A DNA stretch of 64,000 nucleotides, from assembly GCF_030131845.1 (NCBI RefSeq), contig NZ_JASKYM010000001.1:186001-250000 (forward strand), in the 5' to 3' direction. A program made the position numbers and the translations under genes. Source of the stretch: Romboutsia sedimentorum (GTDB lineage Bacteria > Bacillota > Clostridia > Peptostreptococcales > Peptostreptococcaceae). The notes under the pieces are model-generated. The model searched no databases. It was not told the DNA's origin and worked only from the letters and a program-made list of their open reading frames with translations. Below are positions 35,767 to 44,143 of this stretch, piece by piece. How positions within the stretch are numbered: the first letter of the stretch is position 1; every line of letters begins with the position of its first letter.

Positions 35767-36804
35767 TTATTTATTGTACCAACTATATATTACATCTATA
35801 CTTTCATTAGAAGGATAAAAGTTTTTATCTTTTCCTTTTTGTCCTACTGCAAAAACTGAAAATCCCTTTAAATAATCCTTATCTTCAAATATTTGCTTAT
35901 AGGCTTTAAAACATCTACTTTGCTCTTTGGCATTTTCAACATTTGATACTGCTGCATCCCAAGGATGTTTTGCAGCATAGTCTCTTCTTGGGAATCCTAA
36001 TTCTCCAAAGAATATTTCCTTATTATGCTTTTTATGGAAATTATATATTTCTTTGACTACATTTTGTTTTCGATTATGGATAGTAGTTGAATTTAGGCAG
36101 CTAACTAATTCTTCTACTGTGTTTTCTGCCTTGTCACTTAGTTCAAAATAAGATGCTATTGATATAAAGTCTACTTTTGAAAATAGCTTATTATTTAATT
36201 TTTTATTATATCTATCTATACTTTTTTTATCCCACGAAGCCGTATACCACCATGAAGTTTTGTAAGTTACTAATCCATCAAATTTTTCTTTTACAAAGTC
36301 AATAATATCACACCAATTGTCTTCGTATTTTTCTAAGTTTTGCAAGTTAGAACCCGTAATAATAATATCAACATCATGCTTGTTTGCTACATCATCAATA
36401 AGAGTATTTAATACTATCTTCCAATCTTTAAAAAACTTTTCTTTGTCTAATGGATTGTACTCTGTTTCATAGCTACGTCCATTATTTATCCATGGATAAG
36501 CTTCTAAAATTACCTTTATATCTTTCTTTTTTAATATTTTTATAAGTTTTATAGCTTTTTGTTTACTATAATCATCTATTTTCATATCATTGGATTTAAT
36601 ATTAGGTATTTGTATAACTACCGGCACATTTACAGTATTAACCCCTAAATCTTTTATATCCTCTAAAGCCTGTTTTATCTCATAGTCAGTTGATAAATTA
36701 ACAGATTTTATTTTATCTATTTCTACTTTGTTTTTTTTAGAAAAACCAATTCCAATTGCTAAAATAGAGATTGTAAGTATAATAAATAATATTTTTTTTT
36801 TCAT
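35767..36804 (-). CDS. Glycoside-hydrolase-like TIM-barrel protein (GH113/GH5 type) of the exopolysaccharide locus
   Basis: This 345-residue protein has an N-terminal membrane anchor (residues 5-21) and a TIM-barrel-like body. IFFGELGFPRR places a nucleophile-like Glu at E268. The strand that should carry the acid/base Glu in GH113-type enzymes (xGxE) reads IITGSNLQNLE, with Asn at 153. It may therefore be inactive, or use another residue. It lies 13 bases after the BcsB-like gene, the place of a polysaccharide-trimming glycanase such as CcsZ or BcsZ in clostridial cellulose-like operons. Substrate not determined. Confidence 0.7.
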   Translation of the reverse strand: MKKKILFIILTISILAIGIGFSKKNKVEIDKIKSVNLSTDYEIKQALEDIKDLGVNTVNVPVVIQIPNIKSNDMKIDDYSKQKAIKLIKILKKKDIKVILEAYPWINNGRSYETEYNPLDKEKFFKDWKIVLNTLIDDVANKHDVDIIITGSNLQNLEKYEDNWCDIIDFVKEKFDGLVTYKTSWWYTASWDKKSIDRYNKKLNNKLFSKVDFISIASYFELSDKAENTVEELVSCLNSTTIHNRKQNVVKEIYNFHKKHNKEIFFGELGFPRRDYAAKHPWDAAVSNVENAKEQSRCFKAYKQIFEDKDYLKGFSVFAVGQKGKDKNFYPSNESIDVIYSWYNK

Positions 36805-36817
36805 ATTTCCCCTTAAT

Positions 36818-38884
36818 TTATTTTCTATATTTTAATACTAATAAAACTAAAGAAGTTATAACTGTAGCTAATAAAAATACTGCTACTAAAACAAACATTT
36901 TAGTTTGTTTACTTATCTTTTTTTCTTCTTTAAGCTCTTCTTTTGTTGTTTGTTCTTTAGCATTATAATTTAAATCCTTAACATATCCGTCTCTTCCAAT
37001 TACAATAGTATCCCCTTTAAGTGACTTTGTAAGACTTAAATCACTTAAATATTTAGCGCTTAAACTCAAATCAGCTATATCTGTAGAAGCTATAACCATA
37101 GCACTTTTATCTTTTGAATAAGGCGAGTCTATTAGTTGTATAGAAGCTACCTCTGATGAAAATTCTCCAACAAACTTTATTTTATCATTTCCTTCAAATC
37201 CATTGTAATTTTTATTGAATTTTAAATTCAAATCTTTATTTATATCCTTAATAATACTATTGTTACTTGGAGTTCCTACTATTATTAAGTTATCCTTTTT
37301 GTAATTACCCCTAAATTCACTTTCTTTGACTACGTTTAAGTTACCATCATTAAATTTAACATCATGTCCTATATATGAAATACTATTTGCAATATATGTT
37401 AATTCTCTAGATGCCAAATTATTTGGTACAACCACGGTTAAATCATTAAATTTATCATTTTCTACAAATGGATATGGGTAGTTATTAAAACTTAAATCAT
37501 CATTATCTTCATAATCAAATTCTAAGAAAGATTCATTTGAAATATAAGCCCATGGATTATCTGTGTCTCTAGTTACACAAGCTACATCTAAAAGTTCTAA
37601 GTTAAACACAACTTTTACTTGATAATAACTTTTTCCTACAACTTCATTAGGTAAGCTTAGTTCTATAGTATCATTATCACTTTTTTCCTTAACAAGTCTT
37701 TTACTTCCTATAGGCACATCATTTATATATACAGTAGCTAATGATCTCTCAAAATCTAAATTTTGAGCATATCTAATATTTAACTTTACTTTAGATCCAC
37801 TTTTAACCACTTTGTTTTTAGGAGTATTTATATCCATTACAACTTCTTGAGAAAAAGGTCCTTTTAACATTATATTTTCATAGCCTAAATCTTTTAAATA
37901 TATTCTATCAGTATTTTCTTTATCATTCAAATCATTTATATCAGTATTTTTATCTATAGTTATACTGTCTTTGTTTAAATTATTTATTAAGTCATTACTA
38001 CTTAAAAGCTTACTAGCCTTTTTCAGTATATCACTATTGTTAGACACTATAATTGTCATTTTTTTGTTTTTGTCAAAAGGTGAGCTTACCATTTTAATAA
38101 TACCTTTTTCATCTAAATTGCTTTTTTCACTATTTGTAAGCAAGTTTAAAATTGCTTTAGGTGTGTTATTGTTTTCACCTATAAATATAATATTATCGTT
38201 TTTATTTTTAAAATCTGAGTAAAGTTTAAAGTCAAAATTAAAATTATCATATTTTATTTTCTTTCCAAAATCAGCAGCTAAAATCATACCACTGCTCAGT
38301 TCACCACTTGAATAATTGTCTGGCAATAAAATTGTACTATTTAGTCTATCTCCATTGTCAGTATTATTATATGAATTTTGATATTCACTTAATATATTTT
38401 CAGAATCCCTATATTCATATTCTATATTTATATTAGATTCTTTATGAATTACTAACCAGTTCGCAGTATTTGCATCATCTCTACATACTTTATCTGATAT
38501 AGTCTTATATGCCTTTATCTGTATTTCATTACTTCCTTTTTTTAATAAATCTTTTGGTATTTCTATACTTATATTTTTCTTATATTCTTTTTTTCCATCT
38601 AATCTTTCTGAGTGTATTGGTTTTTCATTTATAAACACTGTTATTGTAGAATAATCAATATCTAAAAGTTCACTTTTAGTAAAAACTAAATTTAATTTTG
38701 CATTTTTTAAATTCCAGTTTTTTGATACCTCAAAAAATTTACTATTTCCACTTATTACACCATTCATATTTACATCATTTTCAAATTTATAAGTCTTTAC
38801 ATTGCTAGCATTGTTGTCTGCAAAACCTATGCTCACATTTGAAAAAGTAATCATTATAGTCATTATAATAGCTATTAATCTCAT
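36818..38884 (-). CDS. BcsB-like exopolysaccharide synthase accessory protein
   Basis: This 688-residue protein has a signal peptide (1-22), a large extracytoplasmic region and one C-terminal helix (about 665-685, FVLVAVFLLATVITSLVLLV). The BcsB pattern of alternating carbohydrate-binding-like and flavodoxin-like domains appears twice: FINEKPIHSERLDGKKEY with CRDDANTANW, and YINDVPIGSKRL with CVTRDTDNPWAY. BcsB guides the nascent polymer and its C-terminal helix anchors the synthase. Located 12 bases downstream of the GT2 gene. It should form the membrane synthase complex with it. Confidence 0.85.
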   Translation of the reverse strand: MRLIAIIMTIMITFSNVSIGFADNNASNVKTYKFENDVNMNGVISGNSKFFEVSKNWNLKNAKLNLVFTKSELLDIDYSTITVFINEKPIHSERLDGKKEYKKNISIEIPKDLLKKGSNEIQIKAYKTISDKVCRDDANTANWLVIHKESNINIEYEYRDSENILSEYQNSYNNTDNGDRLNSTILLPDNYSSGELSSGMILAADFGKKIKYDNFNFDFKLYSDFKNKNDNIIFIGENNNTPKAILNLLTNSEKSNLDEKGIIKMVSSPFDKNKKMTIIVSNNSDILKKASKLLSSNDLINNLNKDSITIDKNTDINDLNDKENTDRIYLKDLGYENIMLKGPFSQEVVMDINTPKNKVVKSGSKVKLNIRYAQNLDFERSLATVYINDVPIGSKRLVKEKSDNDTIELSLPNEVVGKSYYQVKVVFNLELLDVACVTRDTDNPWAYISNESFLEFDYEDNDDLSFNNYPYPFVENDKFNDLTVVVPNNLASRELTYIANSISYIGHDVKFNDGNLNVVKESEFRGNYKKDNLIIVGTPSNNSIIKDINKDLNLKFNKNYNGFEGNDKIKFVGEFSSEVASIQLIDSPYSKDKSAMVIASTDIADLSLSAKYLSDLSLTKSLKGDTIVIGRDGYVKDLNYNAKEQTTKEELKEEKKISKQTKMFVLVAVFLLATVITSLVLLVLKYRK

Positions 38885-38896
38885 CTCGTCAACTCC

Positions 38897-40153
38897 CTAA
38901 AATCGTTCTGTTTTGTACCATTTTGCTTCTCTTTTGTTTATAGCATCTGAAAAATATCCAAACATACCTTTTATAGCAACGAATAACCACAATTGTGAAT
39001 AAGTAAAGTACATCAACGCAACAAGGAAAATATTTTGTAAGTCACCTTCACCTTTTTCCATGCTAAGCGTTATACTTACTTGTAGTACAAATAATATATA
39101 TGACAGTATCCATATAATTCCAAAGTTAAACGGAATATTTATTTCTACCATATTAGATATACCTAAAATAAAAAGTATGTCTGAAACTACAACTGATGTT
39201 AAAAACAAAAAATATACTGAGAAGAAATATAATATATCAAATAAAACTCTATTTTGTTTTCCTTTAAATATATTTTTTATATACTTAATTAATACATAAA
39301 TATTACCTTTAACCCATCTAGTTCTTTGCTTTATCCATACGTTTACAGTTTCTGGTTCTTGTTCCCATGTTACAGACTGAGGTATATAAGTTATTCTTTG
39401 ACCCATTTTATAAATCCTAAAACTTATTTCAGTATCTTCCGCTATTGCTTTTGTATCCCATCCTCCAAGACTTTCTATGGTAGTTCTTCTAAGTACAAAA
39501 TTTGTTCCAGGAATTGTACACAATCCTAGTAACTGTCTTCTACCTGCTTGGGCTATCCATTGAAAACTAAGAGTTTCTATATTTATAAACTTCGTTAGTA
39601 TATTTTTATGTTTATTTCTTGTTCTAAATTTCCCTATAACAGCTCCTAAGCTATCATCTTTTACAATAGTTTGTATTAAATATCTAAGAGCTGTTTTCTC
39701 TGGAGTGTTATCAGCATCATAAATTGCTATATAGTCACCTTTAGCAACTTGATAGCCTATATTTAATGCGTTGGATTTTCCTTTTCCACCCGTTATGTTA
39801 TCTGTATTTATTATAGTAAAATTATATTGTCTGTATATATTTTTTATATTATTTAATATGTCTTTAGAATCATCTGATGAATTATCATTTATAACTATAA
39901 GCTCCATCTTATCAATTGGATAATCTAGCGATAGCAATGATTCTACGGTTTTTCCTATTACAATTCCTTCATTATGTGCTGGAACTAAAATTGACACAAA
40001 AGGATATTCTTGTAGTTTTTCATCTTTAAATTTGAGCCCTTTTAAATAATATACATATCCACTTATTGCCAAAATTATATTTATTAGCAATATAACCCAT
40101 ATAGAAACAAGTGAAAATAAAAATAAATAATCTACTAATCTCAAATTTTCCAT
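38897..40153 (-). CDS. Processive GT2 polysaccharide synthase (BcsA/PgaC-like)
   Basis: This 418-residue protein has two N-terminal helices (about 10-35), a cytoplasmic GT-A domain and four C-terminal helices. Catalytic elements are D90 in VINDNSS, DAD at 146-148, ED at 239-240 and QRTRW at 276-280 (QxxRW), which together mark processive beta-linked polymer synthases. There is no PilZ domain, so c-di-GMP control must come from another protein. The polymer could be a glucan or an amino-sugar chain. The BcsB-like partner argues for a cellulose-type machine, and the DUF2334 neighbour for a deacetylated amino-sugar or acetylated polymer. Confidence 0.9.
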   Translation of the reverse strand: MENLRLVDYLFLFSLVSIWVILLINIILAISGYVYYLKGLKFKDEKLQEYPFVSILVPAHNEGIVIGKTVESLLSLDYPIDKMELIVINDNSSDDSKDILNNIKNIYRQYNFTIINTDNITGGKGKSNALNIGYQVAKGDYIAIYDADNTPEKTALRYLIQTIVKDDSLGAVIGKFRTRNKHKNILTKFINIETLSFQWIAQAGRRQLLGLCTIPGTNFVLRRTTIESLGGWDTKAIAEDTEISFRIYKMGQRITYIPQSVTWEQEPETVNVWIKQRTRWVKGNIYVLIKYIKNIFKGKQNRVLFDILYFFSVYFLFLTSVVVSDILFILGISNMVEINIPFNFGIIWILSYILFVLQVSITLSMEKGEGDLQNIFLVALMYFTYSQLWLFVAIKGMFGYFSDAINKREAKWYKTERF

Positions 40154-40155
40154 AT

Positions 40156-41778
40156 TTATCTCCTTGTAAACTTACGCTTGTTCATAATCCTAAATATTAT
40201 AAATATTATTAAAAATAATACTAATATTGTTGATACAAATATTATTACTGTATTATTTATACTTTTCATATTATTTTTAAATTCAAGTTCTTGTTTGTTA
40301 TTTGAAACAGATTTTGATTTATCGTAAGTATAATTAATTTTTCCATCTTTAGATTCAATACTTATATCATCAATCTTCACATAATTTTCTTTACTTTTTA
40401 AATCTAAGAAGTTGACATTATTATCTTTTAAATATTTTATACTTTCTTTTAAATATTTTATATCTAAGTAAGGATGATAGAAAAATCCGCCCCTATACCC
40501 TCTAACCATTTGCAGTTTTTCAAATTTTTCTTTTATTTCATCTACTGCAAACATATTTTTATCATCTATAAACCCTAAATTCTCAGGTATAAATGTTTCA
40601 AAAGTATCACTATTTTTTATAGTATATGGGAAAGTACTAGTAGCAAAATTATCATTATTATTTTGATATTGTCCTACATAAGTGGAAAAATATTTTTTAG
40701 CTTCTTTGTATCCATCAATATTCATAGCATAATGAGGTGCTTCAAATGCTAATGGATATATTCCATTTTCAACACAAAGTCTAAGTCCACTTAAAAACCT
40801 ATTTTTTACATAAGTGTACATATCTTCTTTAACTGGTCTATCATTTTTAATATCCCAAAATTCATATCCCTCACCACTTACTTCTTTATGTCCGATTTGA
40901 TGAGTATATCCATGTAATATAACACTTCCACCCTTTTTTTGCATATATTTTATAGTTTCTACAAAATCCGTATTATAATCTAATGTATTTATTTTTCCAG
41001 TTTTAGAATCCACATAAGTAGGAATTAAAGCTATCATAAAAGGAACATTCTCCTTATATAAATAATCTGCTATTTCTCTTAATTTCTTAGTATCTCTAAA
41101 TGGATGTACATCTTCTATTCTTACAAAAATCTCACTCTTTTCGGTTTTTTTTCTTTCATAAAAATCATTTAAAGTATCATCAAATATATATGAATTTTGT
41201 AAATCCCATTTTGATATATAATATAGATTTTTCTCATTTAATATAAATGGATAAGTATTATATCCATCAGTCATACTAGATATTACATTTGTAGATGATG
41301 ATGGATTTATTATATTATAAGAATTGACCCCATTTGCTGCTAATTCTTTATTTTTATAATTTAATTTTGTTATGTTATTATTTTTTGAATTATAGGTAAT
41401 GCTATATTTATTAGAATAATTTAAAAAACTTTCTATCTGATCTTCAATCCAATAGATTTTGTTTTTAAAGTTAGTTAAATCTTTTAAAAAATTAGTGTTC
41501 TTTATATCATTTCTAATATTTATAACAAAAACATAATCAAATTTTTCTATATAACCCTTTTTATAATCATTTACAGATACTTTACTAACGTCTTTATTAA
41601 ATACATATAAAAGCTGTTTTAAATGATTTACTTTATTTTCATTATAAGCAAAAGATTTTTCATTTTCGTAAATTATAAGAGTCTTTTTACCACTATTGCT
41701 ATCAGCATATGAAACTGTATTAACAGTAAATAATATAAGCAATGTAAGTAATACAAAAATTCTTTTTTTATACGTCAT
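40156..41778 (-). CDS. DUF2334 polysaccharide deacetylase-like membrane protein
   Basis: This 540-residue protein has a signal peptide (1-25), an N-terminal flavodoxin-like domain to about 200, a NodB-like DUF2334 domain at about 215-470, and a C-terminal helix (about 510-532). Metal-site candidates are D223 in RIEDVHP, H289 and H293 in LHGYTHQ, and the late His in FYHPYL. It probably removes acetyl groups from the polymer outside the cell. Its end and the GT2 start are 2 bases apart, and its start overlaps the GGDEF gene by 11 bases, so the four genes are tightly coupled. Confidence 0.85.
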   Translation of the reverse strand: MTYKKRIFVLLTLLILFTVNTVSYADSNSGKKTLIIYENEKSFAYNENKVNHLKQLLYVFNKDVSKVSVNDYKKGYIEKFDYVFVINIRNDIKNTNFLKDLTNFKNKIYWIEDQIESFLNYSNKYSITYNSKNNNITKLNYKNKELAANGVNSYNIINPSSSTNVISSMTDGYNTYPFILNEKNLYYISKWDLQNSYIFDDTLNDFYERKKTEKSEIFVRIEDVHPFRDTKKLREIADYLYKENVPFMIALIPTYVDSKTGKINTLDYNTDFVETIKYMQKKGGSVILHGYTHQIGHKEVSGEGYEFWDIKNDRPVKEDMYTYVKNRFLSGLRLCVENGIYPLAFEAPHYAMNIDGYKEAKKYFSTYVGQYQNNNDNFATSTFPYTIKNSDTFETFIPENLGFIDDKNMFAVDEIKEKFEKLQMVRGYRGGFFYHPYLDIKYLKESIKYLKDNNVNFLDLKSKENYVKIDDISIESKDGKINYTYDKSKSVSNNKQELEFKNNMKSINNTVIIFVSTILVLFLIIFIIFRIMNKRKFTRR

Positions 41779-42616
41779 ATTGAAGTTCCTCTTGTGCTAA
41801 TGCTTTAAATTCAATAGCTGAACTTATATCTTTTTTATATTGTAATATAGATACTTTATTATCTATATTCACATATTTCTTTTCTTCCATTAATTTTAAA
41901 TTCAGATTGCTTATTCCCTCTTTTATTCTGTTTTTTACTATGTCCGCTCCGTTTATATCTGTATTTGGCATAATAATAGCTATAGTATCATTTTCTATAG
42001 TGTATCTTTCATCTTCATTTCTTGTACATTGTGAAATTACATTACTTATATCTTTTATTAATTTGCTTGTTTTATTTTCTCCAATTATCTTTTTAATTTC
42101 TTTGTAATAAGGTAATTTCACCAACATCAAAGTGCACGGAACTTTATGTCTTTTACTTTTACTCATTTCTCGATCTAAATCTCTATAAAATAATTTTATA
42201 TTTCCTAGACCAGTTTGTTCATCTATTCTAACTAAGTTTTCATATTCCTGTTTTAAATTTATGTTAGTATTTTGTAATAATGTTATATTACTTGATAACT
42301 TTCCTGATGTAATAGCCACAATAGGTATACAAGCCATCCAAATATAACATATATAATTAATTTCTATATTCATAGCTAAGTTAATGTAGAAAATATAACT
42401 AGCATATAAAAATATAGTTATTGAACTTAAAATAAGCCCTACAACTTTTCCACCCGTGTAAGTTATCATTATTGTAAAAAATGTTATACAAAGCATAACA
42501 AAATTTAAAATATCCATATTACTATCTTTGTTAATAGTAAATATAGCTATAATTACAAATATTTCTAAAAATAAACCTAAGAAATAAAAGTCAATTTCCC
42601 TTAAAATATTTCTCAT
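41768..42616 (-). CDS. Membrane protein with degenerate GGDEF domain (putative c-di-GMP receptor)
   Basis: This 282-residue protein has four or five N-terminal helices (residues 10-105), a short coiled linker, and a GGDEF domain starting IDEQTGLGNIKLFYRDL. Aligned without gaps on active enzymes, the GGDEF signature is ENDTI (208-212), so cyclase activity is very unlikely. The inhibitory-site RxxD is kept as RNED (199-202) at the correct distance. Degenerate GGDEF domains with a kept I-site, such as PelD, bind c-di-GMP and switch on polymer export. It is the first intact gene of the operon and probably replaces the absent PilZ domain. Confidence 0.82.
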   Translation of the reverse strand: MRNILREIDFYFLGLFLEIFVIIAIFTINKDSNMDILNFVMLCITFFTIMITYTGGKVVGLILSSITIFLYASYIFYINLAMNIEINYICYIWMACIPIVAITSGKLSSNITLLQNTNINLKQEYENLVRIDEQTGLGNIKLFYRDLDREMSKSKRHKVPCTLMLVKLPYYKEIKKIIGENKTSKLIKDISNVISQCTRNEDERYTIENDTIAIIMPNTDINGADIVKNRIKEGISNLNLKLMEEKKYVNIDNKVSILQYKKDISSAIEFKALAQEELQYDV

Positions 42617-42656
42617 AATATCACATCTTTCTTTTTAATAATATCCTTAAATTTCT

Positions 42657-42968
42657 TTAATTAGTGTCTTTAAACTTTTTTATTATCTCGTCTACTATAT
42701 ACTTACTCTATAGCCCATTCCCATAAGGATTTGATGATATATTGCTAGTTATTTCTGCTAATATTTGATTAGATTTCATAATATCCAAATCATAATCAGG
42801 AGTTATATCAAATATTTTTAAAACTTGATCTAGCATTTATCTATGTTGAGCTGTTACACACACTATACTTTCTATGCCATCTCTACTATCTAATTCTTTA
42901 ACTAATGGTGCCATTTTTATTACTTCCGGTCTTGTTCCAAATACTGTCATAACCTTGATTTTTCCCAA
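42657..42968 (-). pseudogene. Decayed UDP-N-acetylglucosamine 2-epimerase gene (wecB/mnaA-like)
   Basis: Read from TTG at 42968, the frame gives [20 protein letters not shown] and [12 protein letters not shown], the exact N-terminus of the epimerase, then an in-frame TAA where Glu is normal. It continues as [11 protein letters not shown] and [14 protein letters not shown]. After that it jumps to SSNPYGNGL, the C-terminal ASNPYGDGKAS region, with a second stop (TAG). Some 250 central codons are deleted. GGAGGGG precedes the TTG. It sits between the operon promoter and the GGDEF gene, so the ancestral operon began with UDP-ManNAc production. Confidence 0.88.
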
Positions 42969-43020
42969 TTTTTCCCCTCCTTTTTTGACTTATATATTTT
43001 AATAAATAACATCTATTGAG

Positions 43021-43054
43021 TATATACTATAGTATAGTATATATCCTTTGTAAA
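43021..43054 (-). promoter_or_regulatory. Exopolysaccharide operon promoter with palindromic operator
   Basis: Leftward TTTACA (43049-43054), a 17-bp spacer and TATAGT (43026-43031). A perfect inverted repeat with 11-bp arms (TATATACTATA, one-base centre) spans 43021-43043 and covers the -10. A repressor is implied. Its identity is unknown. Confidence 0.65.
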
Positions 43055-43105
43055 GAACATTAAAACAAGCTTAAGAAAAATTAAGATTACATAAAAATCC
43101 CAATA

Positions 43106-43137
43106 AAAAAAGATGATTGAAGTCAATCATCTTTTTT
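43106..43137 (-). terminator. Terminator after the two micro-protein genes
   Basis: AAAAAAGATGATTGA/TCAATCATCTTTTTT is a perfect 15-bp stem just past the stop at 43139. It isolates the exopolysaccharide promoter from upstream transcription. Confidence 0.85.
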
Positions 43138-43138
43138 G

Positions 43139-43309
43139 TTAAACTTTGTATGTTTTTATTTGTTTTTTATCTCTTTGTTGTTTTTTTATATTTTCTAATA
43201 CTTTTAAATTAACTACTATCTCATCCATAGAGGAACTACTTGAAAGTATCTCTTTCGTGTATTGTAGGGCGTCTTCGTAATGTCCATTTGAAAATCTGCA
43301 CTCGCTCAT
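43139..43309 (-). CDS. Micro-protein, 56 aa, unknown
   Basis: ATG follows AGAGGAG with 9-nt spacing. The product starts MSECRFSNGHYEDALQYTKE, runs through five consecutive serines and ends in a basic, probably helical tail. It lies 31 bases after another micro-gene on the same strand and before a strong terminator, so the two form a unit. No family recognised. Confidence 0.6.
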   Translation of the reverse strand: MSECRFSNGHYEDALQYTKEILSSSSSMDEIVVNLKVLENIKKQQRDKKQIKTYKV

Positions 43310-43340
43310 TTAATTCACTCCTCTAGCTTTTTATTTATTT

Positions 43341-43505
43341 TTAGCAAGGCGGGAAACGTTTTTTAGATGATAGTCTTTCACCAACTATATCTGATATTTT
43401 TTTATTAGAATGAATCTCTTTTCCTATTTCCATCTTAGTGGTGTTCTCTTTTAACAATTTTTTCATATCTTTATTGTTGTCTAATTCTTCTTTTTTTGTT
43501 TTCAT
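43341..43505 (-). CDS. Micro-protein, 54 aa, ending KRFPPC
   Basis: ATG follows AAAGGAT. The product starts MKTKKEELDNNKDMKKLL, is highly charged, and ends SSKKRFPPC with a single terminal Cys. There is no signal peptide. The charged body with a short distinct tail could be a small regulatory protein or a peptide precursor. It is co-directional with the 56-aa gene. Function unknown. Confidence 0.55.
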   Translation of the reverse strand: MKTKKEELDNNKDMKKLLKENTTKMEIGKEIHSNKKISDIVGERLSSKKRFPPC

Positions 43506-43634
43506 ATTTTATCCTTTCTATATTTGCCATTATCTTTAAATTGCCCATATATTTTAGTTTTACTACTATATATTTTTTTATATTTTACATATATTTCTCA
43601 ATATTTCTATTATTTATTATTAACATTTTAATTT

Positions 43635-44003
43635 TTAATTTATCATATCACTAACTTCACCTGTATATAGATTTACATAATACCAGCCTGTTGTAGCGGT
43701 GTGGCTTTCATCTTTATTTTTTACGATTTCATAAGCATGAACTATATAATAATTTTCATTTTTATTATCTATCTCTATAATCGGTGGTAAATATCCATTA
43801 CTTTTATTTAAGTATTCTTTAACATTTTGTACAGCTTCTTCTTTTGTTATTAGCTTATCTTGTTTATCTTCAGAGAAAGTGTCTAACACAATTTCACTTT
43901 TATTTTTAGAAGTACCACCACCTGCTTCAATATATATATATCCTACTATAAAACACATAATAAATAATAGGGAAGTTCCTAGTATTATATTTTTAAATTT
44001 CAT
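43635..44003 (-). CDS. Small membrane-anchored or secreted protein, PepSY-like
   Basis: This 122-residue protein has an N-terminal helix (6-26) followed by an extracellular domain. ITKEEAVQNVKEYLNKSN, YYIVHAYEIV and WYYVNLYTGEVSDM resemble one PepSY-type repeat, a fold seen in peptidase inhibitors and lipoproteins. GGAGG precedes the ATG. It is followed leftward by the micro-protein pair after 129 bases. Function unknown. Confidence 0.65.
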   Translation of the reverse strand: MKFKNIILGTSLLFIMCFIVGYIYIEAGGGTSKNKSEIVLDTFSEDKQDKLITKEEAVQNVKEYLNKSNGYLPPIIEIDNKNENYYIVHAYEIVKNKDESHTATTGWYYVNLYTGEVSDMIN

Positions 44004-44096
44004 AAAAAGATTCCTCCATATTTTTGTCTATTAGTATCTTAGACATGAGTTTTTTTATTTATTCAATTTTTAAATCTTTTTTTATTTTTGTATGCA

Positions 44097-44131
44097 AAAA
44101 AGACCTCATCTTATATAAAATGAGGTCTTCT
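44097..44131 (-). terminator. Terminator after the TauE/SafE gene
   Basis: AAGACCTCAT/ATGAGGTCTT with a 10-nt loop lies 13 bases past the stop at 44144, flanked by A and T runs. Confidence 0.85.
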
Positions 44132-44143
44132 TTGTATTGTAAC

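Noticed and set aside
42969-43100. c-di-GMP riboswitch before the exopolysaccharide operon
   Set aside because: No GEMM-like conserved core is visible in the short leader between the promoter and the pseudogene.
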